The notes under the pieces were generated by a model. It did no database searches and was not told the origin of the DNA. It saw only the letters and a program-made list of their open reading frames with translations. Shown here in pieces: positions 13,248 to 22,624 of a stretch of 64,000 nucleotides of DNA. Both the position numbers and the translations under genes were made by a program. Within the stretch, counting starts at the first letter, position 1, and each line of letters opens with the position of its first letter. Origin of the DNA: Planotetraspora phitsanulokensis (lineage in GTDB: Bacteria > Actinomycetota > Actinomycetes > Streptosporangiales > Streptosporangiaceae); NCBI RefSeq assembly GCF_016863295.1, contig NZ_BOOP01000013.1:186001-250000 (forward strand). Direction: 5' to 3'.

Positions 13248-16022
13248 GTGTCCGCGAACAGCTTCGGCAGCCGTGACACGCTCCGCGTCGGTGACGCGTC
13301 GTACGAGATCTATCGGCTGGACGCCGTCGAGGGGTCGGCGCGCCTCCCGTACAGCCTGAAGATCCTGCTTGAGAACCTTCTCCGCACGGAGGACGGCGCG
13401 AACATCACCGCCGACCACGTCCGCGCCATCGCGGGCTGGGACCCCGGCGCAACCCCGAGCGTGGAGATCCAGTTCACGCCGGCCCGCGTGATCATGCAGG
13501 ACTTCACCGGCGTCCCCTGCGTGGTGGACCTCGCCACCATGCGGGAGGCCGTGCGCGACCTGGGAGGCGACCCGGCGAGGATCAACCCCCTCGCCCCGGC
13601 CGAGATGGTCATCGACCACTCGGTCATCGTCGACTACTTCGGCCACCCCGACTCCTTCGCCCGCAACGTCGAGCGGGAGTACGAGCGCAACCGCGAGCGC
13701 TACCAGTTCCTGCGCTGGGGGCAGACCGCCTTCGACGAGTTCAAGGTCGTGCCGCCCGGCACCGGCATCGTCCACCAGGTGAACATCGAGCACCTGGCCC
13801 GCGTGGTCATGATCCGGGACGGCAAGGCCTACCCCGACACCTGTGTCGGCACCGACTCCCACACCACCATGGAGAACGGCATCGGCGTCCTCGGCTGGGG
13901 CGTCGGAGGCATCGAGGCGGAGGCCGCGATGCTCGGCCAGCCGATCTCGATGCTGATCCCGCGGGTGGTCGGCTTCAAGCTGACCGGCAAGCTGCCCGCG
14001 GGCGCGACCGCCACCGACCTCGTGCTCACGATCACCGAGATGCTGCGCAAGCACGGCGTGGTCGGCAAGTTCGTCGAGTTCTACGGCGAGGGCGTCTCCA
14101 GCGTGCCGCTGGCCAACCGGGCCACGATCGGCAACATGAGCCCCGAGTTCGGCTCCACCTGCGCGATCTTCCCGATCGACGAGCAGACGACCGACTACCT
14201 CAAGCTGACCGGCCGGTCCGCGGAGCAGGTCGCGCTCGTCGAGGCGTACGCCAAGGAGCAGGGCCTCTGGCTCGACCCGTCAGCGCCCGAGCCGGTCTTC
14301 TCCGAGTACATCGAGCTCGACCTGGCCACCGTGGTCCCGTCGATCGCCGGTCCCAAGCGCCCGCAGGACCGCATCGCCCTGTCGGAGTCGAAGTCCGCGT
14401 GGCGTGCGGCCGTGCGGGACTACGCCCCTGGCGACAGCGTCCAGGGCCCCGCGGACGAGGCCTCGGCGGAGTCGTTCCCCGCCTCGGACTCTCCGGCGAT
14501 CTCCCACTCCGGCAACGGGGACGTGCCGCACGCGGCGCACCTCAACGGCGAGCGGCCGCACCGGCCGACCCCGGTCACGCTGTCGGACGGCACGTCGTTC
14601 GAGATCGACCACGGCGTCGTCACCATCGCCGCGATCACCTCGTGCACCAACACCTCCAACCCGTACGTCATGCTGGGCGCGGCGTTGCTCGCGAAGAACG
14701 CCGTCGACAAGGGCCTGACCCGCAAGCCCTGGGTGAAGACCTCCCTGGCTCCCGGCTCGCAGGTCGTCACCGGCTACTTCGAGCGCTCCGGGCTCACGCC
14801 GTACCTCGACAAGCTGGGGTTCAACCTCGTCGGCTACGGCTGCACCACGTGCATCGGGAACTCGGGCCCGCTTGAGCCGGAGATCTCCGCGGCCATCCAG
14901 GAGTCCGACCTCGCGGTGACGGCGGTCCTGTCCGGCAACCGCAACTTCGAGGGCCGGATCAACCCCGACGTCAAGATGAACTACTTGGCCTCGCCGCCGC
15001 TGGTCGTCGCCTACGCGCTGGCCGGCACGATGGACATCGACCTGAACAACGAGCCGCTCGGCACGGGCGCCGACGGCGAGCCGGTGTTCCTCGCCGACAT
15101 CTGGCCCGCGCCGGAGGACGTCGCGTCGGTGGTGTCGGAGTCGATCGGGCAGGACATGTTCCTGCGCGACTACGCCGACGTCTTCAAGGGCGACGAGAAC
15201 TGGCAGTCGCTGCCCATCCCGACCGGGAACACCTTCGAGTGGGACCCGTCCTCGACCTACGTGCGCAAGGCGCCGTACTTCGACGGGATGCCCGCTTCTC
15301 CGGAGCCGGTGACGGACATCTCCGGCGCGCGGGTGATGGCGCTGCTCGGCGACTCGGTCACGACCGACCACATCTCGCCGGCCGGCTCGATCAAGGCGGA
15401 CTCCCCGGCGGGCCGCTACCTGCGCGAGCACGGGGTCGAGGTCAAGGACTTCAACTCCTACGGCTCCCGCCGCGGCAACCACGAGGTGATGATCCGGGGC
15501 ACCTTCGCCAACATCCGGCTGAAGAACCTGCTGCTCAACGGTGTGGAGGGCGGCTTCACCCGCGACTTCACCAAGGGCGGCGAGCAGGCGTTCATCTACG
15601 ACGCCTCGAGCAACTACCAGGCCGCCGGCATCCCGCTGGTCGTCCTGGCGGGCAAGGAGTACGGCTCCGGGTCGTCGCGTGACTGGGCGGCCAAGGGAAC
15701 CGCGCTGCTCGGCGTCCGCGCCGTCATCGCGGAGTCCTACGAGCGCATCCACCGGTCGAACCTGATCGGCATGGGCGTGCTGCCCCTGCAGTTCCCCGAG
15801 GGCCAGACGGCGGCGTCGCTGGGCCTGACCGGTGAGGAGACCTTCGACATCACCGGGGTCGAGGAACTGAACGACGGGACCACGCCGGCGACCGTGACGG
15901 TGAAGGCGGGCGACGTCGAGTTCCAGGCGGTCGTCCGGATCGACACCCCCGGAGAGGCCGACTACTACCGCCACGGCGGCATCATGCAGTACGTCCTGCG
16001 GTCGCTGCTCGCCAAGAGCTGA
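13248..16022 (+). CDS. acnA: Aconitate hydratase AcnA
   Basis: A 924-residue aconitase of the AcnA/IRP type, converting citrate to isocitrate in the TCA cycle, and a possible RNA-binding regulator when it lacks its cluster. The 4Fe-4S ligands are Cys 466 ([10 protein letters not shown]) and Cys 532 and 535 ([11 protein letters not shown]). The C-terminal swivel domain shows [10 protein letters not shown]. Compared with the E. coli enzyme there is an extra Ser/Pro/His-rich insert around residues 405-440, which I recall as common in actinobacterial AcnA. GTG 13248 follows GGGGAGG by 9 bases. It has its own control region upstream and a strong terminator downstream, so it is transcribed alone. 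Confidence 0.97.
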   Translation: MSANSFGSRDTLRVGDASYEIYRLDAVEGSARLPYSLKILLENLLRTEDGANITADHVRAIAGWDPGATPSVEIQFTPARVIMQDFTGVPCVVDLATMREAVRDLGGDPARINPLAPAEMVIDHSVIVDYFGHPDSFARNVEREYERNRERYQFLRWGQTAFDEFKVVPPGTGIVHQVNIEHLARVVMIRDGKAYPDTCVGTDSHTTMENGIGVLGWGVGGIEAEAAMLGQPISMLIPRVVGFKLTGKLPAGATATDLVLTITEMLRKHGVVGKFVEFYGEGVSSVPLANRATIGNMSPEFGSTCAIFPIDEQTTDYLKLTGRSAEQVALVEAYAKEQGLWLDPSAPEPVFSEYIELDLATVVPSIAGPKRPQDRIALSESKSAWRAAVRDYAPGDSVQGPADEASAESFPASDSPAISHSGNGDVPHAAHLNGERPHRPTPVTLSDGTSFEIDHGVVTIAAITSCTNTSNPYVMLGAALLAKNAVDKGLTRKPWVKTSLAPGSQVVTGYFERSGLTPYLDKLGFNLVGYGCTTCIGNSGPLEPEISAAIQESDLAVTAVLSGNRNFEGRINPDVKMNYLASPPLVVAYALAGTMDIDLNNEPLGTGADGEPVFLADIWPAPEDVASVVSESIGQDMFLRDYADVFKGDENWQSLPIPTGNTFEWDPSSTYVRKAPYFDGMPASPEPVTDISGARVMALLGDSVTTDHISPAGSIKADSPAGRYLREHGVEVKDFNSYGSRRGNHEVMIRGTFANIRLKNLLLNGVEGGFTRDFTKGGEQAFIYDASSNYQAAGIPLVVLAGKEYGSGSSRDWAAKGTALLGVRAVIAESYERIHRSNLIGMGVLPLQFPEGQTAASLGLTGEETFDITGVEELNDGTTPATVTVKAGDVEFQAVVRIDTPGEADYYRHGGIMQYVLRSLLAKS

Positions 16023-16036
16023 CCTCGACGGCGTCT

Positions 16037-16070
16037 GAGCCGCCCGGACGGATCTCCGTCCGGGCGGCTC
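16037..16070 (+). terminator. Rho-independent-type terminator after acnA
   Basis: A perfect 16-bp inverted repeat beginning GAGCCGCCCGGACGGA, with almost no spacer, sits 14 bases after the acnA stop and is followed by TTCGTTT. It also ends just before the convergent mazF stop, so it can serve both directions. Confidence 0.85.
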
Positions 16071-16078
16071 TTCGTTTG

Positions 16079-16417
16079 TCACTTCCGCAGCAGATGCCGA
16101 AGAACGGCTTTCAACTGGTCGAACGCCGCGTCGTCCACCGACCCCAGTCGTCGATGGAGCCTGCGCACGGATACGCTCCGCACCTGCTCCAACATGACCC
16201 AGCTCGGCTTGTTCAGACCTGTTTCCAGGGTGTCGACCGATACGTGAAACGGCCAGTCACGCGCCGTCGTGGTGACGGGTGCCGTCACCACGAGGCCGAG
16301 GGGGACACCGTTGAGCGCTGAGCCGCTCATGATCACCGCAGGCCGTGTGCCGGCCTGCTCGCGGCCTAGCGTCTGGCCGTAGTCAGTCAGCCAGATGTCG
16401 CCCTGATCGATTCTCAT
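16079..16417 (-). CDS. mazF: MazF/PemK-type endoribonuclease toxin
   Basis: A 112-residue protein with the PemK/MazF opening MRIDQGDIWLTDYGQ, then REQAGTRPAVIMSG and LVVTAPVTTTARDWPFHV, and the closing WVMLEQVRSVSVRRLHRRLG. MazF toxins cleave mRNA at short motifs and slow growth until the antitoxin is renewed. ATG 16417 has AGGAG 4-5 bases upstream. The toxin start lies inside the antitoxin gene: the two overlap by 35 bases in different frames, which couples their translation. It is convergent to acnA across the shared terminator. Confidence 0.9.
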   Translation of the reverse strand: MRIDQGDIWLTDYGQTLGREQAGTRPAVIMSGSALNGVPLGLVVTAPVTTTARDWPFHVSVDTLETGLNKPSWVMLEQVRSVSVRRLHRRLGSVDDAAFDQLKAVLRHLLRK

Positions 16418-16706
16418 CGTGCTCCTGAGGGGTGAGATGGGAGAAGTCCTCCGGCTCGAGGCCGTCCGCCACGGCGTTGTCGAAGATCGCGGTTTCGGCG
16501 AGATAGTCGGCCCAGGCCTCGGGGTCCGCCTGTGTGCGGGCGACGGCCGCCGCGCATGCCTGGACGAACTTCTTGTGCTCGTAATCGGAGACGGCATCGT
16601 CGATCACTGCGGTCATGGGTCTTCCTTCCTGTTCGGCGATTTGCGCGATCTTGTCGCGAGTAACGGTGCTGACCCTGATCGTCGTGTGCTTCTGCTCGCC
16701 GCTCAT
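16383..16706 (-). CDS. Ribbon-helix-helix antitoxin of the MazF toxin
   Basis: A 107-residue protein starting MSGEQKHTTIRVSTVTRDK. The TTIRVS strand and following two helices (RDKIAQIAEQEGRPMTAVIDDAV) are a ribbon-helix-helix DNA-binding domain. The acidic C-terminus (PEDFSHLTPQEHDENRS) is expected to wrap and neutralise the toxin. It is upstream of and overlaps mazF, the normal antitoxin-first order, and the pair probably represses its own promoter. ATG 16706 was chosen because the upstream frame is Arg/His-rich noise; a ribosome site (CTCTTT region on plus, AAAGAG on minus) is weak. Confidence 0.82.
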   Translation of the reverse strand: MSGEQKHTTIRVSTVTRDKIAQIAEQEGRPMTAVIDDAVSDYEHKKFVQACAAAVARTQADPEAWADYLAETAIFDNAVADGLEPEDFSHLTPQEHDENRSGRHLAD

Positions 16707-16855
16707 ACGAAAGAGGCTACGCCGATGTCTACAGATGGGTCTATGACGATGTCGTCGAGATACAACCATACGAGTCGGCCGATCGCTCTCGCAAGGGGTT
16801 TCGATTACTGTCGGTGATTGTCGGCCGAAGGGTGCTCGAGGGGCGAGATAACCGG

Positions 16856-16886
16856 TTGTCCGGCGGTTCTCGGCCCTGGCTAGGGT
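16856..16886 (+). promoter_or_regulatory. Possible promoter of the TauE-type gene
   Basis: TTGTCC at 16856 and TAGGGT at 16881 are separated by 19 bases. The -10-like box lies only 8 bases before ATG 16895, so the transcript would begin at or next to the start codon. A leaderless message would explain the lack of a good ribosome site. Spacing is longer than ideal. Confidence 0.35.
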
Positions 16887-16894
16887 TGCCCGGC

Positions 16895-17623
16895 ATGTGG
16901 TCTGAGCTCTTTCCCCTGCTCGCCGGGGGCGTGGCGGTGTTCGTGGGCGCGGTCGTGCAGGGAGGCGTGGGCTTCGGGCTGGGCCTGATGGCCTCTCCCT
17001 TGATCGCCATCACGAACCCGGACGTCATGCCGGGTGCCGTCCAGGTCGTCAACGCCACGTTGCCGCTGTTCACGCTGGCCGTCGAGTGGCGCGGAGTCGA
17101 CTGGAGGGGCCTCGGCTTCGCCGTACTGGGCCGGTTGCCCGGCAGCGCCATCGGGGCCGTCGTCGTGGTCTACGTGAGCACCCGCGCGCTGGGCGTGCTC
17201 GTCGGCGTGATGGTGGTGATCGCGGTCGTGCTGACGGCCCGCGCGCCGGCCGTGCCGCGCAACGGCAAGACGATCGCGTCGGCCGGCTTCCTCTCCGGGG
17301 TCACGGGGACGGCGACCGGCATCGGCGGCCCGCCGATGGCACTGGTGTACCAGAGCGCCAGAGGGACCCAGGTCAGGGCCACTCTCGCGCTGTTCTTCCT
17401 GTTCGGCGCCCTGCAGTCGCTGGGCATCCTGGCCGTCGTCGGAAAGTTGCCGGCCCGGGCGCTGTGGACCGGAGCGGCCCTCATCCCGTTCATGATCCTC
17501 GGGTTCGCCGTGTCGGGCCCCCTGCGGCGGCGTCTCGACGGCGGAAGGCTGCGCGTCGCCGTGCTCACGGTCGCGTCCGTGTCCGCGTGCACCCTCATCG
17601 GCCAGAGTCTTGCCAGGTGGTGA
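16895..17623 (+). CDS. TauE/SafE family sulfite/organosulfonate-type permease
   Basis: A 242-residue membrane protein with about eight hydrophobic segments in two repeats. The first repeat has GAVVQGGVGFGLGLMASPLIA and the second GFLSGVTGTATGIGGPPMALVYQ, the paired Gly-rich motif of the family. Members export sulfite, sulfoacetate or related anions; the substrate here is unknown. ATG 16895 begins MWSELFPLL directly before the first membrane segment; the frame upstream is not hydrophobic and has no better start. The assimilatory sulfur genes of this window are 44 kb away, so no link is implied. Confidence 0.82.
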   Translation: MWSELFPLLAGGVAVFVGAVVQGGVGFGLGLMASPLIAITNPDVMPGAVQVVNATLPLFTLAVEWRGVDWRGLGFAVLGRLPGSAIGAVVVVYVSTRALGVLVGVMVVIAVVLTARAPAVPRNGKTIASAGFLSGVTGTATGIGGPPMALVYQSARGTQVRATLALFFLFGALQSLGILAVVGKLPARALWTGAALIPFMILGFAVSGPLRRRLDGGRLRVAVLTVASVSACTLIGQSLARW

Positions 17624-17713
17624 CGGCTCGGCGAATTCTCGTTTCTTCATTGTTACCGCGGACAACAAAAGTTACCGTCCTGTGTCTTACCTCCCGCTTT
17701 GTTTCTGTCTTAC

Positions 17714-17728
17714 GTTGTCTCAAACAAC
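17714..17728. promoter_or_regulatory. Short dyad upstream of the XylFGH-type transporter
   Basis: GTTGT-CTCAA-ACAAC lies 140 bases before the binding-protein start in an AT-richer patch that also holds TTGTTACC and two copies of GTTACCG (17651-17677). This is where a ROK regulator would be expected to bind. Evidence is symmetry and position only. Confidence 0.35.
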
Positions 17729-17867
17729 ATTCCCTGAAGCGGTGAGTGCCGTGACCCGGCGTTGCCGAACAGGGCGGCCGACCAGCAATCTCAGTGCCGG
17801 CTTCTGGGATCGCCACGTGGCCGGCCGCACCTCCTCATAGACCCCCAGCCAGAAAGGACCCAGGCCA

Positions 17868-18983
17868 ATGCGCAAGGGGATCCTCACCATCGGCGCCACA
17901 GTCGCGGCGCTCTCTCTTGGTCTCACCGCCTGCGGGGGCGACGACGGTGGCACCTCGGCCACGGCGAGCGGGGCGCCGGCGGCGTCCGGCGCCTCGGTCG
18001 GCAAGATCGGCGTCATCCTCCCCGACAGCAAGTCGTCGGCCCGGTGGGAGACCGCTGACCGGAAGTACCTCAAGGAGGCCTTCGACGCGGCGGGCGTGGA
18101 GTCGGACATCCAGAACGCCCAGGGCGACAAGACGGCGTTCCAGACGATCGCCGACCAGATGATCACCAACGGCGCCAAGGTCCTGGTGATCGTCAACCTG
18201 GACAGCGGCACCGGCAAGGCCGTGCTCGACAAGGCCCAGTCGCAGGGTGTCGCCACGATCGACTACGACCGCCTGACCCTCGGCGGCAGCGCCTCCTACT
18301 ACGTGTCGTTCGACAACGAGAAGGTCGGCCAGCTGCAGGGTGAGGGCCTGGTGAAGTGCCTCACCGACGACAAGGTGGAGAAGCCGATCATCGCCGAGCT
18401 GAACGGCTCGCCGACCGACAACAACGCCACGCTGTTCAAGAACGGCTACGACTCGGTCCTCAAGCCCAAGTACGACTCCGGCGAGTACGTCAAGGGCCCG
18501 GACGACTCGGTTCCGGACTGGGACAACGCGCAGGCCGGCACCATCTTCGAGCAGCAGCTGACCCAGCAGCCCAAGATCGCCGGTGTTCTCGCCGCCAACG
18601 ACGGCCTCGGCAACGCGGCCATCGCGGTGCTGAAGAAGGAGAAGCTGAACGGCAAGGTCCCGGTCACCGGCCAGGACGCGACCGTCCAGGGTCTGCAGAA
18701 CATCCTCGCCGGCGACCAGTGCATGACGGTCTACAAGGCGATCAAGAAGGAGGCCGACGCGGCCTCGCAGCTGGCCATCGCCCTGGCCAAGGGTGAGAAG
18801 CCGGCCGCTCCCGCCACGGTCAAGGACCCGGAGTCGAACCGTGACGTCCCCTCGGTCCTGCTCGACCCGCAGGCGATCTACTTCGACAACGTCAAGGACG
18901 TCGTCACCGACGGCTACGTGACCAAGGACGAGCTGTGCACGGGCGACTTCGCCGCCAAGTGCACCGAGGCCGGCGTCAGCTGA
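17868..18983 (+). CDS. xylF: Sugar ABC transporter substrate-binding lipoprotein (XylF type)
   Basis: A 371-residue periplasmic-binding-protein family 1 lipoprotein. The signal peptide ends at the lipobox LTAC (Cys about residue 23), so the protein is anchored outside the membrane. The mature part begins with a Gly/Ala/Ser linker, then KIGVILPDSKSSARWETADRKYL, close in type to D-xylose binding protein XylF. Further motifs are DYDRLTLGGSASYYVSFDNEKVG and VLAANDGLGNAAIAVLKKE. It delivers the sugar to the ATPase and permease encoded next. Xylose is the likeliest ligand by family, but other pentoses are possible. A hairpin follows the gene. Confidence 0.9.
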   Translation: MRKGILTIGATVAALSLGLTACGGDDGGTSATASGAPAASGASVGKIGVILPDSKSSARWETADRKYLKEAFDAAGVESDIQNAQGDKTAFQTIADQMITNGAKVLVIVNLDSGTGKAVLDKAQSQGVATIDYDRLTLGGSASYYVSFDNEKVGQLQGEGLVKCLTDDKVEKPIIAELNGSPTDNNATLFKNGYDSVLKPKYDSGEYVKGPDDSVPDWDNAQAGTIFEQQLTQQPKIAGVLAANDGLGNAAIAVLKKEKLNGKVPVTGQDATVQGLQNILAGDQCMTVYKAIKKEADAASQLAIALAKGEKPAAPATVKDPESNRDVPSVLLDPQAIYFDNVKDVVTDGYVTKDELCTGDFAAKCTEAGVS

Positions 18984-18996
18984 GTTCCACTCGATC

Positions 18997-19026
18997 GGGC
19001 CGGTACGGCGGCAGCCGTACCGGCCC
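18997..19026 (+). promoter_or_regulatory. Hairpin between xylF and xylG
   Basis: A perfect 12-bp stem (GGGCCGGTACGG with CCGTACCGGCCC) and 6-base loop fills the 66-base gap. It has only two T residues after it. Such stems after binding-protein genes commonly block 3' decay, so xylF mRNA outnumbers the rest of the operon. Confidence 0.65.
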
Positions 19027-19049
19027 CTTGAAGTACGGAGTCATCCATC

Positions 19050-19826
19050 GTGTCCCAGGGACCGGTCCTGGAACTGCGCGGCATCAACAAGAGCTTCGGT
19101 GCCGTGCAGGTCCTTCATGATGTCGCCTTCTCGGCTTACTCAGGAGAGGTGACAGCACTGGTCGGCGACAACGGCGCCGGCAAGTCCACGCTGGTGAAGT
19201 GCATCGGTGGGATCCACCCCATCGACACCGGCGAATACTTCTTCGAGGGCGAGAAGGTCCACGTGAGCGGGCCCCGGGACGCCGCGGCTCTGGGCGTCGA
19301 GATCGTCTACCAGGATCTCGCGCTGTGCGACAACCTCGACATCGTCCAGAACATGTTCCTCGGCCGTGAGCGCAAGAGCGGCCTGGTGCTGGACGAGGCC
19401 ACGATGGAGGAGATGGCCGCCAAGACCCTCGAGGGCCTGTCGGTCCGCACGGTGACCTCGCTGCGTCAGTACGTGTCCAGCCTCTCCGGAGGCCAGCGCC
19501 AGACCGTGGCGATCGCCAAGGCCGTCCTGTGGAACAGCAAGGTCGTCATCCTCGACGAGCCGACCGCCGCCCTCGGCGTCGCGCAGACCGCCCAGGTGCT
19601 GGAGCTGGTCCGCCGCCTCGCGGACAACGGTCTCGCCGTCGTGCTCATCTCGCACAACATGAACGACGTCTTCGCCGTGTCCGACCGGGTCGCGGCCCTC
19701 TACCTGGGACGGATGGCCGCCCAGGTCAAGACCTCCGAGGTCACCCACTCGCAGGTCGTGGAACTCATCACGGCCGGGCGCAGCGGTGAGCTCGGCATCA
19801 AGAACGGCAACGGAGCGGCAGCATGA
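19050..19826 (+). CDS. xylG: Sugar ABC transporter ATPase (single-domain, XylG type)
   Basis: A 258-residue ATPase that powers sugar uptake. Walker A GDNGAGKST, Q-loop YQDLALCDNLDI, signature LSGGQRQ and Walker B VVILDEPTAAL are intact, followed by the switch His in VVLISHNM. E. coli XylG has two ATPase halves; this one has a single domain, as many actinobacterial sugar importers of this class do, so a homodimer is expected. GTG 19050 follows a short gap after the hairpin. Its stop overlaps the permease start by ATGA. Confidence 0.92.
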   Translation: MSQGPVLELRGINKSFGAVQVLHDVAFSAYSGEVTALVGDNGAGKSTLVKCIGGIHPIDTGEYFFEGEKVHVSGPRDAAALGVEIVYQDLALCDNLDIVQNMFLGRERKSGLVLDEATMEEMAAKTLEGLSVRTVTSLRQYVSSLSGGQRQTVAIAKAVLWNSKVVILDEPTAALGVAQTAQVLELVRRLADNGLAVVLISHNMNDVFAVSDRVAALYLGRMAAQVKTSEVTHSQVVELITAGRSGELGIKNGNGAAA

Positions 19827-21073
19827 CCACGGAAACGCTCCCGGAGCAGCAGCGCAGGAACGACGCCTCGATCGCCGGCTACGCCAAGGGCTACATCGAC
19901 CGGGTGCGGGGCGGCGAGCTCGGCGCGCTGCCCGCGGTCTTCGGCCTCATCGTGCTGTGCGTGATCTTCTCGATCCTCCGCCCGGCCTTCCTGACGCCGG
20001 GGAACTTCGCGAACCTGTTCACCCAGGGCGCGGCCGTCGTGGTCATCGCGATGGGCCTCATCTTCGTCCTGCTCCTCGGCGAGATCGACCTGTCGGCGGG
20101 CTACGCCAGCGGCGTGTGCGCCGCCGTCCTCGCCGTGTCCCTGACCAACCAGGGCTACCCCTGGTACGTGGCGGTGGTGGCCGCGATGGCGACCGGCGTC
20201 GTCATCGGCCTGGTCCTGGGATCACTGGTCGCCAAGCTGGGCATCCCGTCGTTCGTCGTGACGCTGGCGGCCTTCCTCGGCTTCCAGGGCGTCCTGCTGC
20301 TCCTGGTCAAGGGCGGCACGAACATCTCGATCAGGGACACCACGATCCTCGCGATCGCCAACAAGAACGTGCCGCCGATCGTCAGCTGGATCGTGCTGGT
20401 CGTCGGCGTGGTCGTCTACGCGGGCATCCAGCTCTTCCGGGCCCGGCGCCGCATCGGCCGCGGGCTGGCGGCCGACCCGCTCACGCTCATCGCCTTCCGC
20501 GTCCTGTCCCTCGCCGTCATCAGCGGCGTGGCCATCTACGTGCTCAACCTGGAGCGCAGCCGCAACGCCCTGATCGTGTCGCTCAAGGGCGTGCCGATCG
20601 TGGTCCCGATCATCGTGGTGCTGCTGATCGTGTGGACGTTCGTCCTGCGCCGCACGGCGTACGGCCGGCACATCTACGCCGTCGGCGGCAACGCCGAGGC
20701 CTCGCGCCGCGCCGGCATCAACGTGGACCGCATCCGCATCTCCGCGTTCGTGATCTGTTCGTTCATGGCGTCGATCGGCGGCGTCATCGCGGCGTCCCGC
20801 GCCAACTCGGTCGACCCGAACACGGGCGGCAGCGACGTGCTCCTGTTCGCGGTGGGCGCGGCCGTCATCGGCGGCACCAGCCTCTTCGGCGGCAAGGGGC
20901 GAGCCCTCGACGCGGTTCTCGGCGGCGCCGTCGTGGCCGTCATCCAGAACGGCATGGGCCTGATGGGCTACAGCGCGGGGGTGAAGTACGTCGTCACCGG
21001 CTCGGTGCTGCTGCTCGCCGCTGGCGTGGACGCCCTGTCCAGGAGGCGGGCGGCCTCGACCGGCCGGCGATGA
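19823..21073 (+). CDS. xylH: Sugar ABC transporter permease (XylH type)
   Basis: A 416-residue permease with about ten membrane segments. The family signature around LGEIDLSAGYASGVCAAVLAV and the cytoplasmic EAA-like stretch YAVGGNAEASRRAGINVDRIRISAF are present, followed by GGTSLFGGKGRALDAVLGG. It forms the membrane channel for the XylF-delivered sugar. The start overlaps xylG by 4 bases, so translation is coupled. A longer central hydrophilic loop (residues about 195-225, Arg-rich) is noticeable. The ROK regulator follows 79 bases downstream. Confidence 0.92.
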   Translation: MTTETLPEQQRRNDASIAGYAKGYIDRVRGGELGALPAVFGLIVLCVIFSILRPAFLTPGNFANLFTQGAAVVVIAMGLIFVLLLGEIDLSAGYASGVCAAVLAVSLTNQGYPWYVAVVAAMATGVVIGLVLGSLVAKLGIPSFVVTLAAFLGFQGVLLLLVKGGTNISIRDTTILAIANKNVPPIVSWIVLVVGVVVYAGIQLFRARRRIGRGLAADPLTLIAFRVLSLAVISGVAIYVLNLERSRNALIVSLKGVPIVVPIIVVLLIVWTFVLRRTAYGRHIYAVGGNAEASRRAGINVDRIRISAFVICSFMASIGGVIAASRANSVDPNTGGSDVLLFAVGAAVIGGTSLFGGKGRALDAVLGGAVVAVIQNGMGLMGYSAGVKYVVTGSVLLLAAGVDALSRRRAASTGRR

Positions 21074-21106
21074 CCCACCGAAAGCGACAGGGTGATCTCC
21101 CCGTAG

Positions 21107-21116
21107 GGTGATCACC
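21107..21116. promoter_or_regulatory. Palindrome before the ROK regulator
   Basis: GGTGATCACC is a perfect 10-base palindrome. GGGTGATC also occurs 15-16 bases upstream (near 21090), and a further GGGTGATCC follows the gene near 22357. It may be part of the regulator's own operator. Weak evidence. Confidence 0.3.
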
Positions 21117-21152
21117 GATCCCTGACCCACAAGGAGAACCGAGGCTGTCCAG

Positions 21153-22361
21153 ATGATGCGCGCAGGTCCCTCACAGGAGGAGATCCGCAAGCACAACCTC
21201 GGCACACTGCTCCGCCACGTCCACCTGGGAGGGCCCACCTCCCGGGCGGAGCTGACCAGCCTGATGGGGCTGAACCGCAGCACCATCATGGCGCTGACGG
21301 CCGATCTGACGGCCGCGGGCCTGGTCAGGGAAGAGCTCCCGAAGGACACCGGCAAGGCGGGCCGTCCGTCGCTGGTCGTGCGGCCGGAGTCGGCGCGGGT
21401 CTACGTGCTGGCGTTCGACGTCGGCGTGGATCGGCTCGCCGCGGCCCGGGTCGGCCTCGGCGGAGTGATCCTGGACCGCCGGGTGGCCGTGCGGCAGCGC
21501 GGGTCGTTCGACATGGCCCAGGTCGTCGGCATCCTGGCGGGGTTCGCCCGGCAGATGCTCCGCAAGACCCGCCCCGACACCGTCTGCGTCGGGGCGGCGG
21601 CGGCGATCTGCGGCGCCGTGCGGAAGTCGGACGGGGTCGTCAGGATCGGGCCGAACATCGGCATGGAGGAGACGCCGTTCGGCGAGGAGCTCTCCGGGAA
21701 GCTCGCGCTCGGGCTGCCGGTGAACGTCGGCAACGACGCCAACCTCGGCGCGCTCGCCGAGCACACGCGGGGGATCGGCCAGGGCTGCCGCGACCTCGTG
21801 TACCTGCACGGCGACGTGGGAATCGGCGGCGGCATCGTGGTGAACGGCCAGCTCCTCGGAGGGTTCGCCGGCTACGGCGGCGAGGTCGGCCACATGATCG
21901 TCAACCCCGGCGGCCGGCCGTGCGGCTGCGGGTCCCGCGGCTGCCTCGAGGCCGAGGTGGGGGAGCGGGCGCTGATGGAGCACGCCGGGCGCAACGGCAG
22001 CGACGCGGTCGGCCGCGACAGCGTGCGTTCCGTGGTCGACGCCGCCGACCGGGGCGACGTGGTCGCCCAGGAGGCCCTTCACGGGGTCGGGAACTGGCTC
22101 GGCCTCGGCGTCTCGAACCTGGTCAACATCTTCAACCCGGAGATGGTGATCTTCGGGGGTACGCTCAGGGAGATGTACCTGGGATCCGCGGCCCAGGTGC
22201 GCAGCCAGATCAACCTCGGGACCCTGGGAGCGTCGCGGGAGAACCTCCGTCTGCGCACGTCGGGCCTGGGGGACGACGCGCCCCTGCTGGGGGCCGCCGA
22301 GCTGGCCTTCGGCCAGGTGCTCGCGGATCCTCTCGACGTCCTGTCCCGTCATACAGGGTGA
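21153..22361 (+). CDS. ROK family transcriptional regulator
   Basis: A 402-residue ROK repressor of the XylR/NagC class. The N-terminal winged helix reads EEIRKHNLGTLLRHVHLGGPTSRAEL and LMGLNRSTIMALTADLTAAGLV. The sugar-kinase-like domain has VGNDANLGALAEH, a GGGIVVNGQLLGG phosphate loop and the zinc motif CGCGSRGCLEAEVGE. It most likely senses the sugar brought in by the upstream ABC system and represses it. ATG 21153 (or the adjacent ATG 21156) follows GAGG by 8 bases. It is on the same strand, 79 bases after xylH. Confidence 0.92.
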   Translation: MMRAGPSQEEIRKHNLGTLLRHVHLGGPTSRAELTSLMGLNRSTIMALTADLTAAGLVREELPKDTGKAGRPSLVVRPESARVYVLAFDVGVDRLAAARVGLGGVILDRRVAVRQRGSFDMAQVVGILAGFARQMLRKTRPDTVCVGAAAAICGAVRKSDGVVRIGPNIGMEETPFGEELSGKLALGLPVNVGNDANLGALAEHTRGIGQGCRDLVYLHGDVGIGGGIVVNGQLLGGFAGYGGEVGHMIVNPGGRPCGCGSRGCLEAEVGERALMEHAGRNGSDAVGRDSVRSVVDAADRGDVVAQEALHGVGNWLGLGVSNLVNIFNPEMVIFGGTLREMYLGSAAQVRSQINLGTLGASRENLRLRTSGLGDDAPLLGAAELAFGQVLADPLDVLSRHTG

Positions 22362-22624
22362 TCCGGCGCGGATCCGCGTGACCTGGCTCACAGACCGGCA
22401 CGCACCCGGCGAAAGCCTAAGACGAAGCTCGAATGGGCATCCCACCCCATAGAGAAGCGCCGGACGCGAACGGGGACCCCAGGTGTCGAGGTGAATGCGC
22501 GGTAAAGCACAATTAACGAGAATTCCCTCGCGGGGTGTGAAGGTTCAGTGCGGTTCCTAGAAGGAGACACGCTCTCGCGAACTACACTCTGGTCTGTTCG
22601 AAGACGAGCGAAAGGGATGACTCG

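Noticed and set aside
14280-16082. 600-codon minus-strand open frame opposite acnA
   Set aside because: Composition-driven shadow of aconitase; no motifs and no ribosome site.
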